NCBI RefSeq assembly: GCF_963576545.1
Contig: NC_083641.1
Location: 13,262,893 to 13,326,892, forward strand
DNA: 64,000 nt
Reading direction: 5' to 3'
From: Limanda limanda
Lineage: Eukaryota > Chordata > Actinopteri > Pleuronectiformes > Pleuronectidae
Shown here: one piece after another, positions 26,096-64,000 of the stretch
How positions within the stretch are numbered: position 1 is the stretch's first letter
Layout of the letters: each line of letters begins with the position of its first letter
Made by a program: the position numbers and the translations under genes
Notes under the pieces: generated by a model
Seen by the model: only the letters and a program-made list of their open reading frames with translations
Told to the model about the DNA's origin: nothing
Database searches by the model: none

Positions 26096-28129
26096 ATCTG
26101 TTTAAAATGAGGAACAAAACTTATATCCTGTCCTTCTCCTCAAAATTATGAAATTTACCCGCAACTCACATCTGGGACAGTGACTAATAGGATGTGTCAA
26201 GACTGTTGAAATACTAATGCACATGTCATAGCATTAAAAATGGCCCTTGTTAAATGATAAGAATGTGGAATGATTTGTGGAGACACTTGAATTGTGTTAA
26301 CAGTATCTTGTTGGTTTTTTCTAAAGTGAATTTCTGCGAAGAAAAGTGTTGTGTTCCAAATAATTATTTCCCATGTGGCTGTGTCAAAGTGGTTGATTGA
26401 TTTTTATTGTTGGTGGAGGAAGAAGCTCAGTGGAAGGACATAAATTGATATGGTTTACTTTAATGAGGATTATAGTTTTTGTCTTCCGCAGAAGACAGAT
26501 GGGGGTGCACAAGAGAAATAAATTGTTGTGTCGCACTTTATTCTATAATTATGGCTGCTGTTCCTAAGACAGGATCTATAAGTCATGTGTGTCACATGGG
26601 CTCATCAACATCTGATCTAAATAAACCAGTCATTTGTCTTTTCCAGCGACACCATCCACCAAAACTGTCAAATAACAGCTGTTCTCCAATGACGGCCAAA
26701 TGGGAGCAGGAATGAAAATGGGAAACTTCTTTCTGAAGCAAAATTGAAGTATTTCTTAGCACAGAGTCCACCTACTGAAAATACTTGGGATCAAACTATA
26801 TCCAAGACAACCTAGATCCATATCCTTCATATATGTCTACAATCTATCTGCCTATTAGTGCCAGTCTGTTTCTCTATAGTGTAATTTTTATATCGTTGTT
26901 TCTGCCTACTATTTGTTACAAGTCTATCTTTCATCGAGGAGCGATCCTGCCTCTGTTGCTCCACCTTAAGTTTTTTCATTTTTAATGCCTCCGGGCCTTC
27001 GGAGACCTTATGTTTTCAAATGTTCACTTAGACTCACAGATTAGATTTGGTAGGCCAAAGGTCATGGCCTTGTTTTTACAAAAACTTATTTTTAGCTTTA
27101 TACTAAATGTAAAACAGAAAAAGTCAGATTCTCTTTATAAACTGTAGCCTGGCGATATATACGTAGATAGCCTGGATTTAACATAGGACCTTTTATCTTC
27201 AGTTGAAGTAAATAACAGTAAATTTAAGATTTTACTGTATTTAACTCCTCATCTCTTACTGACTTCATCACCACCGCCTCCTCTTTTTTCTTGTCGTCCA
27301 TCAGCCATATTTGCAGCATCGCTTTCTTGCTTCTTACATCATGCATATTCCATATCTCGCTGCTCTGCTCCTCAGGGGCTCGAATCTTCTTCCCGCTGAA
27401 CCTTTCGCTGGTGCTGTAGCTTCCAGATTCATATAAAGAGCCTGTCAGAGAGAAGATCCTACATCAACAAATACAACTGTGTAGCTGTTTCTGCAATTAT
27501 GCTCTTCATTAGAGAGAGAGAAAAAAAACTGTATGAGAGTTGGCTCAACCAGAGCTGGGTCAAACAGCTATGTGAATTTAGTTCGAACGATTTCAAAACC
27601 CTATACGACATATAGGCATGTGTACACGAGACAGTATTGGGAAAGTTGTCGTTCATACAAGCAAAGAGAGCACAGCAGACTAAAATAAACCTAAACCTGA
27701 AGGAATGTACAAATATTATCTGGCCTAGTTCTGCTAAGTAGGAAATTATCTCGACATTGTAGCGAGCCGATTTGTCTTTATCCTGCCAGCCACAGCTCTG
27801 TCCATGTAGACTTAATTAAACTTTTCAGTGAGTTGTCCTCCTGGAGTTATGCTCCAAATGTTTGCCTCCCTCTCTATTAACTCTGATTTATGGCTGCTGC
27901 AGTTCAGGGAAAAGACACAAGGAAAGGGTGAAATCTACAGGGGGACATACAAATAGAAAATAGTTTGAATTGTCCTCTTGATGGCTGCCTATGAGTAACT
28001 CATACCCCTTTGTCCCCAATTACAGTTCTATGTGTTCATTGTGATGTGAACAATGTCGGATGATAAACAGAAGAGCCACTGATTTTAATTATGAGCTAAT
28101 ATTAACTGGCTACACAAGCAGCTGCATCT

Positions 28130-28460
28130 TAAAGGAGTCATATGCTTTTACAGTTTTTCTTCTTTCCTCTAGTGGAAAGTTAAAAAGCTCAAAGTCTAAA
28201 ATAGACAAAGCTCCTCATGTCTAACAAAGCTGGTAAAGAACCCTAACCCCTACACAATGGAAGTAGTAGACCAACCACAACAGAGAGGGCCAGTGGGCCA
28301 ATCACAGTTTACAGGTAGGGGGGGCTTGAAGAGACAGGAGCTTAAAGTATTTCAGACAGAGGCTGAATAGAGGAGCTGCAGCAATTGAGGAAAACTGATG
28401 TGTTTTCTGAACATTAGAGCGTCAAACCCAAATCAAGATTATGAACCCAAGTCTGTCTTT
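28130..28460 (+). repeat. interspersed repeat, family C, copy 2
   Basis: Contains GGGCCAATCACAG, GAAGAGACAGGAGC, TAGAGGAGCTGCAGCAATT and TTTTCTGAACATTAGAGC, in the same order and orientation as copy 1. Family name not asserted. Confidence 0.6.
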
Positions 28461-29423
28461 TTCAAAAGAGACAGAGGAAATATGTATGTGAGGGGCGTCT
28501 GTGTTTAGATATGCTGATCAGTGGTGAGAAAGGCAACACCAGATACTTCACCCTGAGGGAAGGAGGAGTGGGAGAGGAACGGGAGGAGATTTTGAGGTTC
28601 AAGTAAGTCACAATGACCCAGGGAGGAAAAGTTAGAGAGGCCTGAAAGGAAGGTGGGAGGAAAAGAGGTAAAACCATAATGAACTGGTTTAACATCTACT
28701 GCTATGTTGCATGTGAAACAAGACAACGCAATTAACCCAGCGTCACATGAGCACACTGCTGTAACATATTGTGAATGACAGTAATGGAATGAGTCGAATG
28801 AATGTATCTCTGAAATGAAATCACAAATAATTACATCAGAATAATGAGCGTGCACTATTATGTTAATGGGACTTCACGTTGTCCCGTCATGCTGTTGTGA
28901 TTCCTCTTCGTGATCAGGGAGGACGTCTCTCGTATTAAAATATGTTCTCTGCCGTGGCTTTTCCAAATCAATTCGGATAAAAGCTTTGGCCAAATTAACA
29001 TTAAAAGGCATTAGAGAAAAACTCTCTATTAGTGTAATGAAATCATTTCACTGTTTTCATTCAAAACTTGCAGACCGTCATGCTTCAGTTTTGAAATAAT
29101 TGAAAGATTACGTTTTCCTCTGGGCAGTGCTTCCTCCTGCAGTGACCATTAACCCCCCCTGCATGATCTCTGAAATACATTGTGTGCGTTTTTGTTCTTG
29201 CAAAAGCTCATCTTTTTGAGAAACAGCATCACCTGATAGCAACCAAATAAAAGTAATTTATGGAGAAGATAACATGGTAAAAATTAAAAATTAATCCGTA
29301 ATTCTAATGAAATTTCCTAAAAGCAAAAATAGGGAAAGGAACTGATTATTTTATGAGCAAAAAAAACACAAATGTGTTTTGAGTGGGTGCGTCAGGACTT
29401 GGTGGGTGGGTGTTGGGTGAGGA

Positions 29424-29448
29424 GAGAGAGAGAGAGAGAGAGAGAGAA
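29424..29448. repeat. GA microsatellite
   Basis: Perfect GA run of about 25 bp. Confidence 0.9.
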
Positions 29449-29734
29449 GCGATATAAGGAGGAGCAGGTAAATTAATATGACAGCTGGTTTGAGGTTTAT
29501 GGCGAGAAATGATTTACAAAAGGTCATAAGACAGCATCTGACTTTACATAGGCATACATTTTAGTGCCAGTAAAGCACGTGCACACGCATGAAGAAAAGG
29601 GCAGCAGGTTTCTCTGTCTGACAGTAGAGTTGGGTGAGGCACAGATATCTGTTTGCTGCTTCCGGTCAAATATTGCTTGTGAGGATTTGTGCAATAATTT
29701 CAAGATCCATGGCTTAGGATGCAACACACTCGCT

Positions 29735-29800
29735 CAAACACACACACGCACGCACACACACACACACACACACACGCACACACACACACACGCACACATA
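29735..29800. repeat. CA microsatellite with CG interruptions
   Basis: CA tract with several CACG interruptions, about 65 bp. Confidence 0.9.
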
Positions 29801-29985
29801 CTGGATGAGCTCCAGATTCATTACAACAGCACTCTGGCGGCTGATTGAGTGATCAAAGTTAATCACATTTAATCATCTCTAATCATATGTAATAACCAAC
29901 ACTGAGTGCTCAGGCATGACAAGCCTCCACTGTCTCTCCATCGCTCCCTTTTCTTCTCTCCTCCTCCACTCCTTGATCCATCCAT

Positions 29986-30002
29986 CCCCCCCCCCCCCCC
30001 CC
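29986..30002. repeat. 17-base C homopolymer in a CT-rich tract
   Basis: Uninterrupted C run. The CT-rich stretch from about 29925 to 30060 gives long Gly/Arg-rich minus-strand open frames that are composition artefacts. Confidence 0.9.
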
Positions 30003-30259
30003 AACGCAAACTCCCAAACACCACCCGCCTTTCTCCTTCCCCATCTCTTCCCCCCACTGAACCCAACATGAACTTCAGTGAGAGGTGGAGGAGAACAGGA
30101 TACGAGGAGGGTGTCAAAAAGAGGAGGAGGAGGACAAATTAAAGCAGAGGCCGACAGATGGTCAACCTCAGTGGAACATCGAGCAGCTCTTCCTCTTCCT
30201 TCCGGCTCCGCTGTGTAACTCTGACAGCTTTGTCGGAAACGACTAAAGCAGGATGATCT

Positions 30260-32300
30260 GGCAGTAGCAGACATTATTTGTCGACACTATCGTCTTCTCT
30301 CCAATTTATATTTCGTACAAAGTTTTAAAAGCTGCAGAGTCTTAAGCCTCCTCGTTTTCTTCCAGTGTTTTTTCACGCTTTGATCAGATTTTCGAAGACC
30401 CACTGGGATGCGTCTCTAAACCGCAGTTACATGTTATCATAATGCAGTGTGATAACTGGAGCTGCTAGGGATTTAAGCACACTGCACACAGTGCGTAAAT
30501 AGTCCTACTGTGTGAATTTATATAGCTGTCACATTGGATGTTATGAGCACTCATCTGATAATAAAGCTGTTGTTGTAAGATGATGCAGCTCGGTACGAGG
30601 GTTGGGAGATTGGACGGATATATCATCGATCGTCGGCTGCAGATTGTTTTGGCAATTTTATTTTGATAAATATGAGGCTGTCTCCTCGAGAATTGATTCA
30701 ACAATAGCCTAACCTAGGAACTGGCACTTCTAATTTATATATCATTAGATGTATCTATTCATTCAGTCCATCCTGACACTGCTCACAGACACACAAACAG
30801 TGTCATCGAACACATCTGTAAAAATAACATAATTTTGTCTTCACAAACACACATTTCCATTTAGAGGGAGAAAGTGAGATCTTATCACAAATAGTCCAAG
30901 GAGTCACCTTCAAAAGAGGCATTTAATACCAGGTAGGAACACACAATCCGCCCCCTGATCTCTCAGGATGGATGTCGATACCGGGTCTAACAATCCCAAA
31001 AATCGCACAGTATTTTGCTCAGAAAAACGTGTTCACAAATGCTTGTGCACATGCATCGTGTTCGAATCTTTTGCCATCACGTTACTCCTTCAGGTTGGAT
31101 GTTTTGTCCGATTTAAAGCCAAAATAAGCCAAAATAGGTAATTTAGCATTCTTTGTGGCAAATAGCTTTTCCATCATTGCATTTGCTGGGACTGGCGACA
31201 TGAGTACACACACAAGCACATATACAATGTGAATCGATGGTTTTGGCTGACTGTGGCCGACTGGAACATTTTAACTGATCGCACAACCCTATTCTGTTCA
31301 CCTGTTTTTTAGTGTTTGTAAAGTAGAAAGTAAAAATGTTCAAACAAAAAACCCTGAGGCACAAGCTCAATCTTCCATGACCTTAAAATGTAACATCTCC
31401 TGTTATCTCAGATCCCCTCTGTTGTTTTCCTTTTCCTCCATGTCTCCAGACGCAATCTTTATTAAAGCAGAAAGCTGCTTTTAGAGGAGCGATGCGAAAA
31501 CTAACTGCTCTCACCTTGCAGCTAAATTGTCCCTTTTAAAACATTAGTATGCTTCAAATGAAGTGTTTGCCGGCTGGTCAAACAGCCTCCGAGACAGCCT
31601 CGCCCTTCACCATACACGTTTTGACAGCAGAATTGAGGGTCTGTTTTTTTTTCTTTCTGTCTTTTTTGCAATTTTCTTCTTTTTGAAACTGACAATTTGT
31701 TGGAGCCATCAGCTGGGCGTGTAAAGTGATGAACGGAGATAGAATTCAAGCTTCTTTCTTTTTAGTTTTTGCTTTCCCTGACTAGAGCATTTGTAGTTTG
31801 ATCATGTCTCACCTCTCTCTATGATGGCAGGCGTAAAACTTCAAGCCAGGCCATTCAGAAAAGCAATAAAGACTTTAGATGAGTTTGGACATCGAACAAA
31901 CAAACGCCCAGTCTTTACTCTGAAGAGGGGTCACTTGTGTCTGGTTTATTTCAGCTGAGATGTGGTACTCCATGTCTGTCTCACTGGACCTGTAGATGTG
32001 CTGATTTTTGAAGTGGAACGTCAAAAAAGATGAATGAAGAATTTTTAATTTTCATTAGACGAGCAGAGGCAGACTGTAATTAAGATAACCACCATGTTTC
32101 CAAGCACCTCTCTCCAAGTTAAGTGCCTTAATCAAATCTTTAAAAGTAGCCTCAGACTGAAGTATCGTCTACACAATCTTGGATTAGAGAGATGGCAATG
32201 TATGTTACATTAGAAAAGCTAACCTATGTAATCAGGGGTAAAGCACAGGAATTTGAAGAGTTGTGGGCAACGGTAGATTATATCTATCTGTAGGGATATC
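30260..32300. other. non-coding stretch, no gene recognised
   Basis: AT-rich DNA with no repeat or exon that I could identify. Presumably intron 1 of pde2a or its 5' flank. Confidence 0.4.
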
Positions 32301-32594
32301 GAGAGTTTTATTTTATTTTATTTATTATTGTTATTATTTTACGTAGGTATGTATGTTTGTGTGCGTGTTTATCTTTATTTATTTATTTATTTTTGGTATG
32401 TATTTGTATGCAGTGAAGTTCCCCTGCATTTCATTGTGCAACTTGTGTGGTATGTGTCAATGTGTTTTGTAGGTTCTTATTGGAAATTAATAAAAAAACA
32501 TTGTTCAAATAAAAAGAACTGCAAAAAAAAAAAAAAAAATGTAGCATCAGTGAGGGAAGGAAAAACAAGATATTTGCCAGTATATGTGCTCTTT

Positions 32595-32665
32595 CATTTC
32601 CCAGTTTGGGATCAATAAAGTCCATCTATCCATCCATCCATCCACCCACCCACCGACCTCAACAC
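32595..32665 (+). mobile_element. LINE 3' tail with ATCC/ACCC microsatellite
   Basis: TTTGGGATCAATAAAGTCCA followed directly by repeated ATCC then ACCC units. This is the usual end of a fish non-LTR retrotransposon. The AT-rich 32310-32540 stretch upstream, with a 17-A run at 32523-32539, may belong to it. Confidence 0.5.
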
Positions 32666-33071
32666 CCACCCATCCATTTTTCTCTACTGAACAATGTAAA
32701 TTAATTGTTAAGTGTTTGGTTTTCATGTTGCCAAAATGATACAAAAGCACAGAGTGTCCTAAAGAGCAACACTAACTCCCCTAATCCCAGACACGTCTGA
32801 GCTCAGTTCATTTTAAAGTGCCTCGCTCATTCCTCCAACAGGCACAGATTTGCTGTGCGTGTGCAGAGTGTGTCACAGTTTAAATATTGTTTCAGAGGCC
32901 GTCGCTGCCTGCCAAGCTGAATATCTGGGGAAGAGTTGTCGCAACATAAACCTTGTACCCACAAAAAAAAACACAAATACAGCAAAGGCCTCAGGTTTCT
33001 GGAGCCGTGCGTTGAGATCATAAGCAAACAACCAAACAGACATCAGGGCTTCTGTTTGTCTCCCTCCCCAG

Positions 33072-60749
<27,678 letters not shown>

Positions 60750-61802
60750 TGACGGCGGGCTGCCGGCTGTTTCCTGGAGTTTTCTGCGGTCCAATAAGAG
60801 GCTGAGGATACCTTTTGAGCGACCTGAGAGGGAAGGGGTCTCTCTGCTGTCAATCTCTTGATTAGCAGGCCGCGCAGAACGGACACGACAAAGCTTCAAA
60901 CCAACTGAATCCGACGGGTGATTTGAGACGAGTGGATCCACCTGAGGCGACTCAGTGATTTAGATGCTACGTGTTGCTTTTGTCTCCAGTTCAGGAAAGA
61001 AGAAGGTGGTGACTTGATACTTTTCAGCAGCTAAACTGGAAAAATAAGTTCATACCACAAGATCGTTCACACATTCTGATCTTGATTAAGATTGTAAAAA
61101 CACACACACACACACACACGAACATGCACATGGTGTTTAGACACACAAAGACGGAGGAAACACAACTCATTGTTCTGGAAAAGGACTACGTCAACATGTA
61201 CCAGTGAGACAAAGTGCTATACTTTCTGTAAAATGGTTCACAGTATCTTATATTGATTTCAAATGGCTCAGCTTTGTTCACACACAAGCAGCTGCCGACG
61301 TCCCTCACCTGATGCTTATGAATGCATGCTGTATGGACACCTCACGTATTTTTCCTTTAAACCTGCGTCAGTGTTGATTTCTCCATGGCTAGGAAATGAA
61401 TGCAGTCCATTTTTTATACCATCAGAGCAGAGTTTTGTATTCAAAGTATATTTAATTAATCCATGATCGTCAAGTTGTACAAGGGAGATTTTGTTCATTT
61501 TCTCAGAAAGTATTTTAGCTCTCACATGTACCGATTCGCTTCTAACCCTTTTTTTTGATCGCTCAAGGGACAATTCGACAATCACTGATCAATAACCGAT
61601 CCCTGGCCATAGCAGCTCTATCCATGCATAATACTTTAACAACATATACCTTGTGCATATTCATTCAGTATGCATTTACACCTCGAAACAAAGGCCACTT
61701 GACCTTATACCCTGAATTTATTTCTCTCGTCATTATTTCCACTCCCTTGCACGTTTTATTTTCACTTTCTTTAATTTTTTAGTGACAGATTTCCTAATTA
61801 AA
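60750..61802 (+). other. pde2a: putative pde2a 3' UTR
   Basis: Sequence after the stop codon with no coding signal. It contains a short CA repeat at about 61099-61118. A variant polyadenylation signal ATTAAA lies at 61797-61802 and a canonical AATAAA at 63340-63345, the latter inside an AT minisatellite. The true 3' end cannot be chosen from sequence alone. Confidence 0.45.
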
Positions 61803-63039
61803 CAACTTGTGAGAGAGAGCAAACTGAAGCCCTTTAAAAGATCCATCTCATCCATCTGTGTAAATGTGCCAGAGTAGAGCGTGTTCTCCGGAGTGTGTCA
61901 TATATGGATCTGCCTTAATGCGCATCTTTGCTGCCTTTCTTAGAGCTTTTAATATATAAAAATTGAAATTTAAGCGTCTGTTTAGTATGTATGTTGTATG
62001 TTTGTTATAGACATAGTTTAGAGTATCAGAGTGCGGACTGAATGATCGCCATTGCTCAGAAGATGTATATTTGTGAAATAACTGTGTGAAGACCTCAGAT
62101 TTTATGTCATTTCACTTCTTTCTATTCTAAGTTATGTATACAGCCACTAGTGGATATTTTGCAGATACAACAGCATTTTCTTTCAGTTGTCAGTGCACAT
62201 AAATTTGTTTTATAAGAAGGAACTAGAGATGTAGCCGTCATAGAAATTACTCTGTCCTGAAAGCACCGACCGGTCGCGAATTGCTGCTGCACTCCAAAGG
62301 AAATGTTCGGAAACTTAAAGTTCTCAGATTGTGCCTCGTAGGAAACCTGACACTTTGGGCTGTGGGGGTTTTGTGTTACAATATGCCATATTCAGTTTTA
62401 CCTCACAATGCTTTTAAATAGGAAATGCTGCAGAGTCGGGGAAAGATAAGAGTTACACGAAGAGAGATCTCTGTAATGGACGCCACTGTATGTAGGCAGT
62501 GTGTGGACGGGGTGACAGTTACTGAGCGAAAGAGTGGATGTGGATGTGTGGGTGAGAAAATAAGCGAGAGAGAGAGAGAGAACTGGAGGCAGTTGGTCTA
62601 AGATCAGGAGAGAAGTCTTTAGTGTAACCGCTCGTTACAAAGCTGCTGTTGACAGAGATGAGGCAAACCTCAAGTGATCCACTAGAATTTCTTAAAATAT
62701 CTCCCCTTTTATGCAGCCCCTGATTAGTGCGGGTGAAGGTAGATGAAAGCAAAAAATTGCAATCATGGTATTTAAATATATAATTTTTCTTTGAGAGTGT
62801 CTCATGAGGATGAATTAGGGAGGAAGGTTAATTGGTGAGTAAAGTGGTTTGATGTATGGGTTCTATCTACACTGGGAAACCCATTAGCAAGACTGGATGA
62901 AATGTATTGATCTGCTGTGGTTTGATACATGGACTGAATATTTTTACTATAAAGTTTTTGAAGGCCAGATTTGTTTGTAAAATAGCCACTTTCTCTTTCT
63001 CCTAAGACAAAGTAGTAGGGCCATGTTGAAGGGGAAAAA
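61803..63039. other. downstream flank, no gene recognised
   Basis: Either the distal part of a long pde2a 3' UTR or intergenic DNA. A short GA run lies at about 62565-62582. No coding signal on either strand. Confidence 0.4.
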
Positions 63040-63365
63040 TGTCATTATATTTTAAGAAGAAATTCCTTATATTACAATACTAAAGTTTTAAGTTAATAAG
63101 AAAAGGTCATAATATTCTAAAAATATATTTTATGAGAAACAAATCAAAACACTATACTAATAGTGTTGTAATTTAACGAGAAATGTCATAATTTTACAAG
63201 AACAAAGTTGTTATTTAATGAGAAAACATCATATTACAACAGTAAGGTCGTACATTTATAAGAAAAAAGTCATAATATTACGGCTTTATTCTTGTAACAT
63301 TCTGACCTTATTCTTGTTATTGAACAACTCTATTCTCATAATAAAAGGACTTCATTCTGGAGATC
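63040..63365. repeat. AT-rich minisatellite, inverted halves
   Basis: Units of about 30-35 bp built on AAGAAAAAAGTCATAATATTAC in degenerate form up to about 63280. From there the units run in the opposite orientation (GGCTTTATTCTTGTAACATT). The two halves form a long imperfect inverted repeat. Confidence 0.6.
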
Positions 63366-64000
63366 TAAGCATTTTTTCCCCTCTTTAAATGAACTTAATA
63401 CATTGTATTCTCAAGTATTTTCTCTCATGTGTGATTTTCCCATTTCTGTTCTTTTTAAACCACTGTTTCATATGTACCTGCCTTTTTCATGTGCAATATG
63501 AAGTATCTGCCTCTGTGATGTTGCATAGATTCCTATGTAAATACCTATGCCTCTTGTTAAATTATTCCTTTAGGTCTGGGTTCTCAAAATGCATTTAAGA
63601 GTTAGATGATGATGTCTCCATTGAAAATGCTTCTATCGATGCTTTGAGCGTCCAGACCTGTGTCCGTTTTCTATACTGAGTGTGTATCTGTCCCTCCATG
63701 TTTGTTTTTGAAAGTCAGGGCTCAATGTGCCAAGCAAACATTTTTCTACTTCCTGGCCAAGCTGCAACGGAAACACAGACGCACACTAAATTAGATTATT
63801 TTTTTATTTTTAATGTTGGCGTGTTGACGAGGGCTATATCCATATAAAACTTTTCTGATTCATCATGACCAGGTCTGAAATATGCAGCTCATCCAGGAAG
63901 TACGAACCCAAATCTATTTCCCATCATCACAGAGCAGCGAGAATCAAACCTGTGATGTAACGTCATCTAAACGATCACCTGTGACGTCATTGTTAAAAGT

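Noticed and set aside
29599..29637. A GQQV phrase resembling the GQQVFLKPD leader exon of human PDE2A
   Set aside because: Similarity ends after four residues, an in-frame TGA follows at once, no splice donor precedes the stop, and there is no acceptor-like tract upstream.
29869..30274. 131-codon minus-strand Gly/Arg-rich open frame
   Set aside because: It spans a C homopolymer and CT-rich DNA; composition explains it and no domain is recognisable.
63040..63280. Regular spacing of similar units suggesting a CRISPR-like array
   Set aside because: Units are degenerate and AT-rich, have no unique spacers, and the context is vertebrate.

Overview
The window is vertebrate nuclear DNA, most probably from a teleost fish. 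The evidence is a multi-exon gene with short GT-AG introns, very dense CA/TG microsatellites, and many copies of interspersed repeats of fish type (LINE 3' tails, hAT-like and other inverted-repeat MITEs, GATA/GACA arrays). No bacterial or phage features were seen.

One protein-coding gene is recognisable, on the + strand: the fish orthologue of PDE2A, the cGMP-stimulated cAMP/cGMP phosphodiesterase. Twenty-nine coding exons run from 33072 to 60749. Their lengths sum to 2718 nt, which is exactly 906 codons including the stop, and every splice phase matches the next exon. The product seen here is 905 residues. It lacks only the variable N-terminal leader, which in human PDE2A is about 48 residues encoded by one or two alternative first exons. 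Those first exons were not found with confidence; they lie either in the 33 kb upstream or outside the window.

Layout. 1-33071: no recognisable coding exon; intergenic or first-intron DNA with microsatellites, a 375-bp MITE with 5-bp flanking repeats (10713-11087), a 1.1-kb hAT-like element (17600-18727), a possible solo LTR (about 18740-19330), a long GACA array (22117-22323), paired copies of several interspersed repeats, and AT-rich unique blocks that could be conserved enhancers. 33072-40136: exons for the PDE2-specific N-terminal region and the lead-in to GAF-A. 42876-48447: exons for GAF-A, interrupted by an unusual 1.1-kb satellite derived from a CCTA-type tetranucleotide with a 216-bp higher-order period (44142-45205). 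48592-51554: connecting helix and GAF-B. 54051-60749: catalytic domain and C-terminus. 60750-64000: 3' UTR and flank, ending in an AT-rich minisatellite.

The encoded enzyme would dimerise, sense cGMP through GAF-B (its NKFDE signature is intact) and hydrolyse cAMP and cGMP with a complete class I PDE metal site. Points worth a second look are the F-to-H change in the NKFDE-like signature of GAF-A, UG-repeat tracts abutting about ten 3' splice sites, and the higher-order satellite in intron 10. Nothing in the window looks like a new multi-gene system. Domain positions and comparison with human PDE2A come from memory of the family, not from a search. Residue numbers count from the first residue of the first exon seen here.
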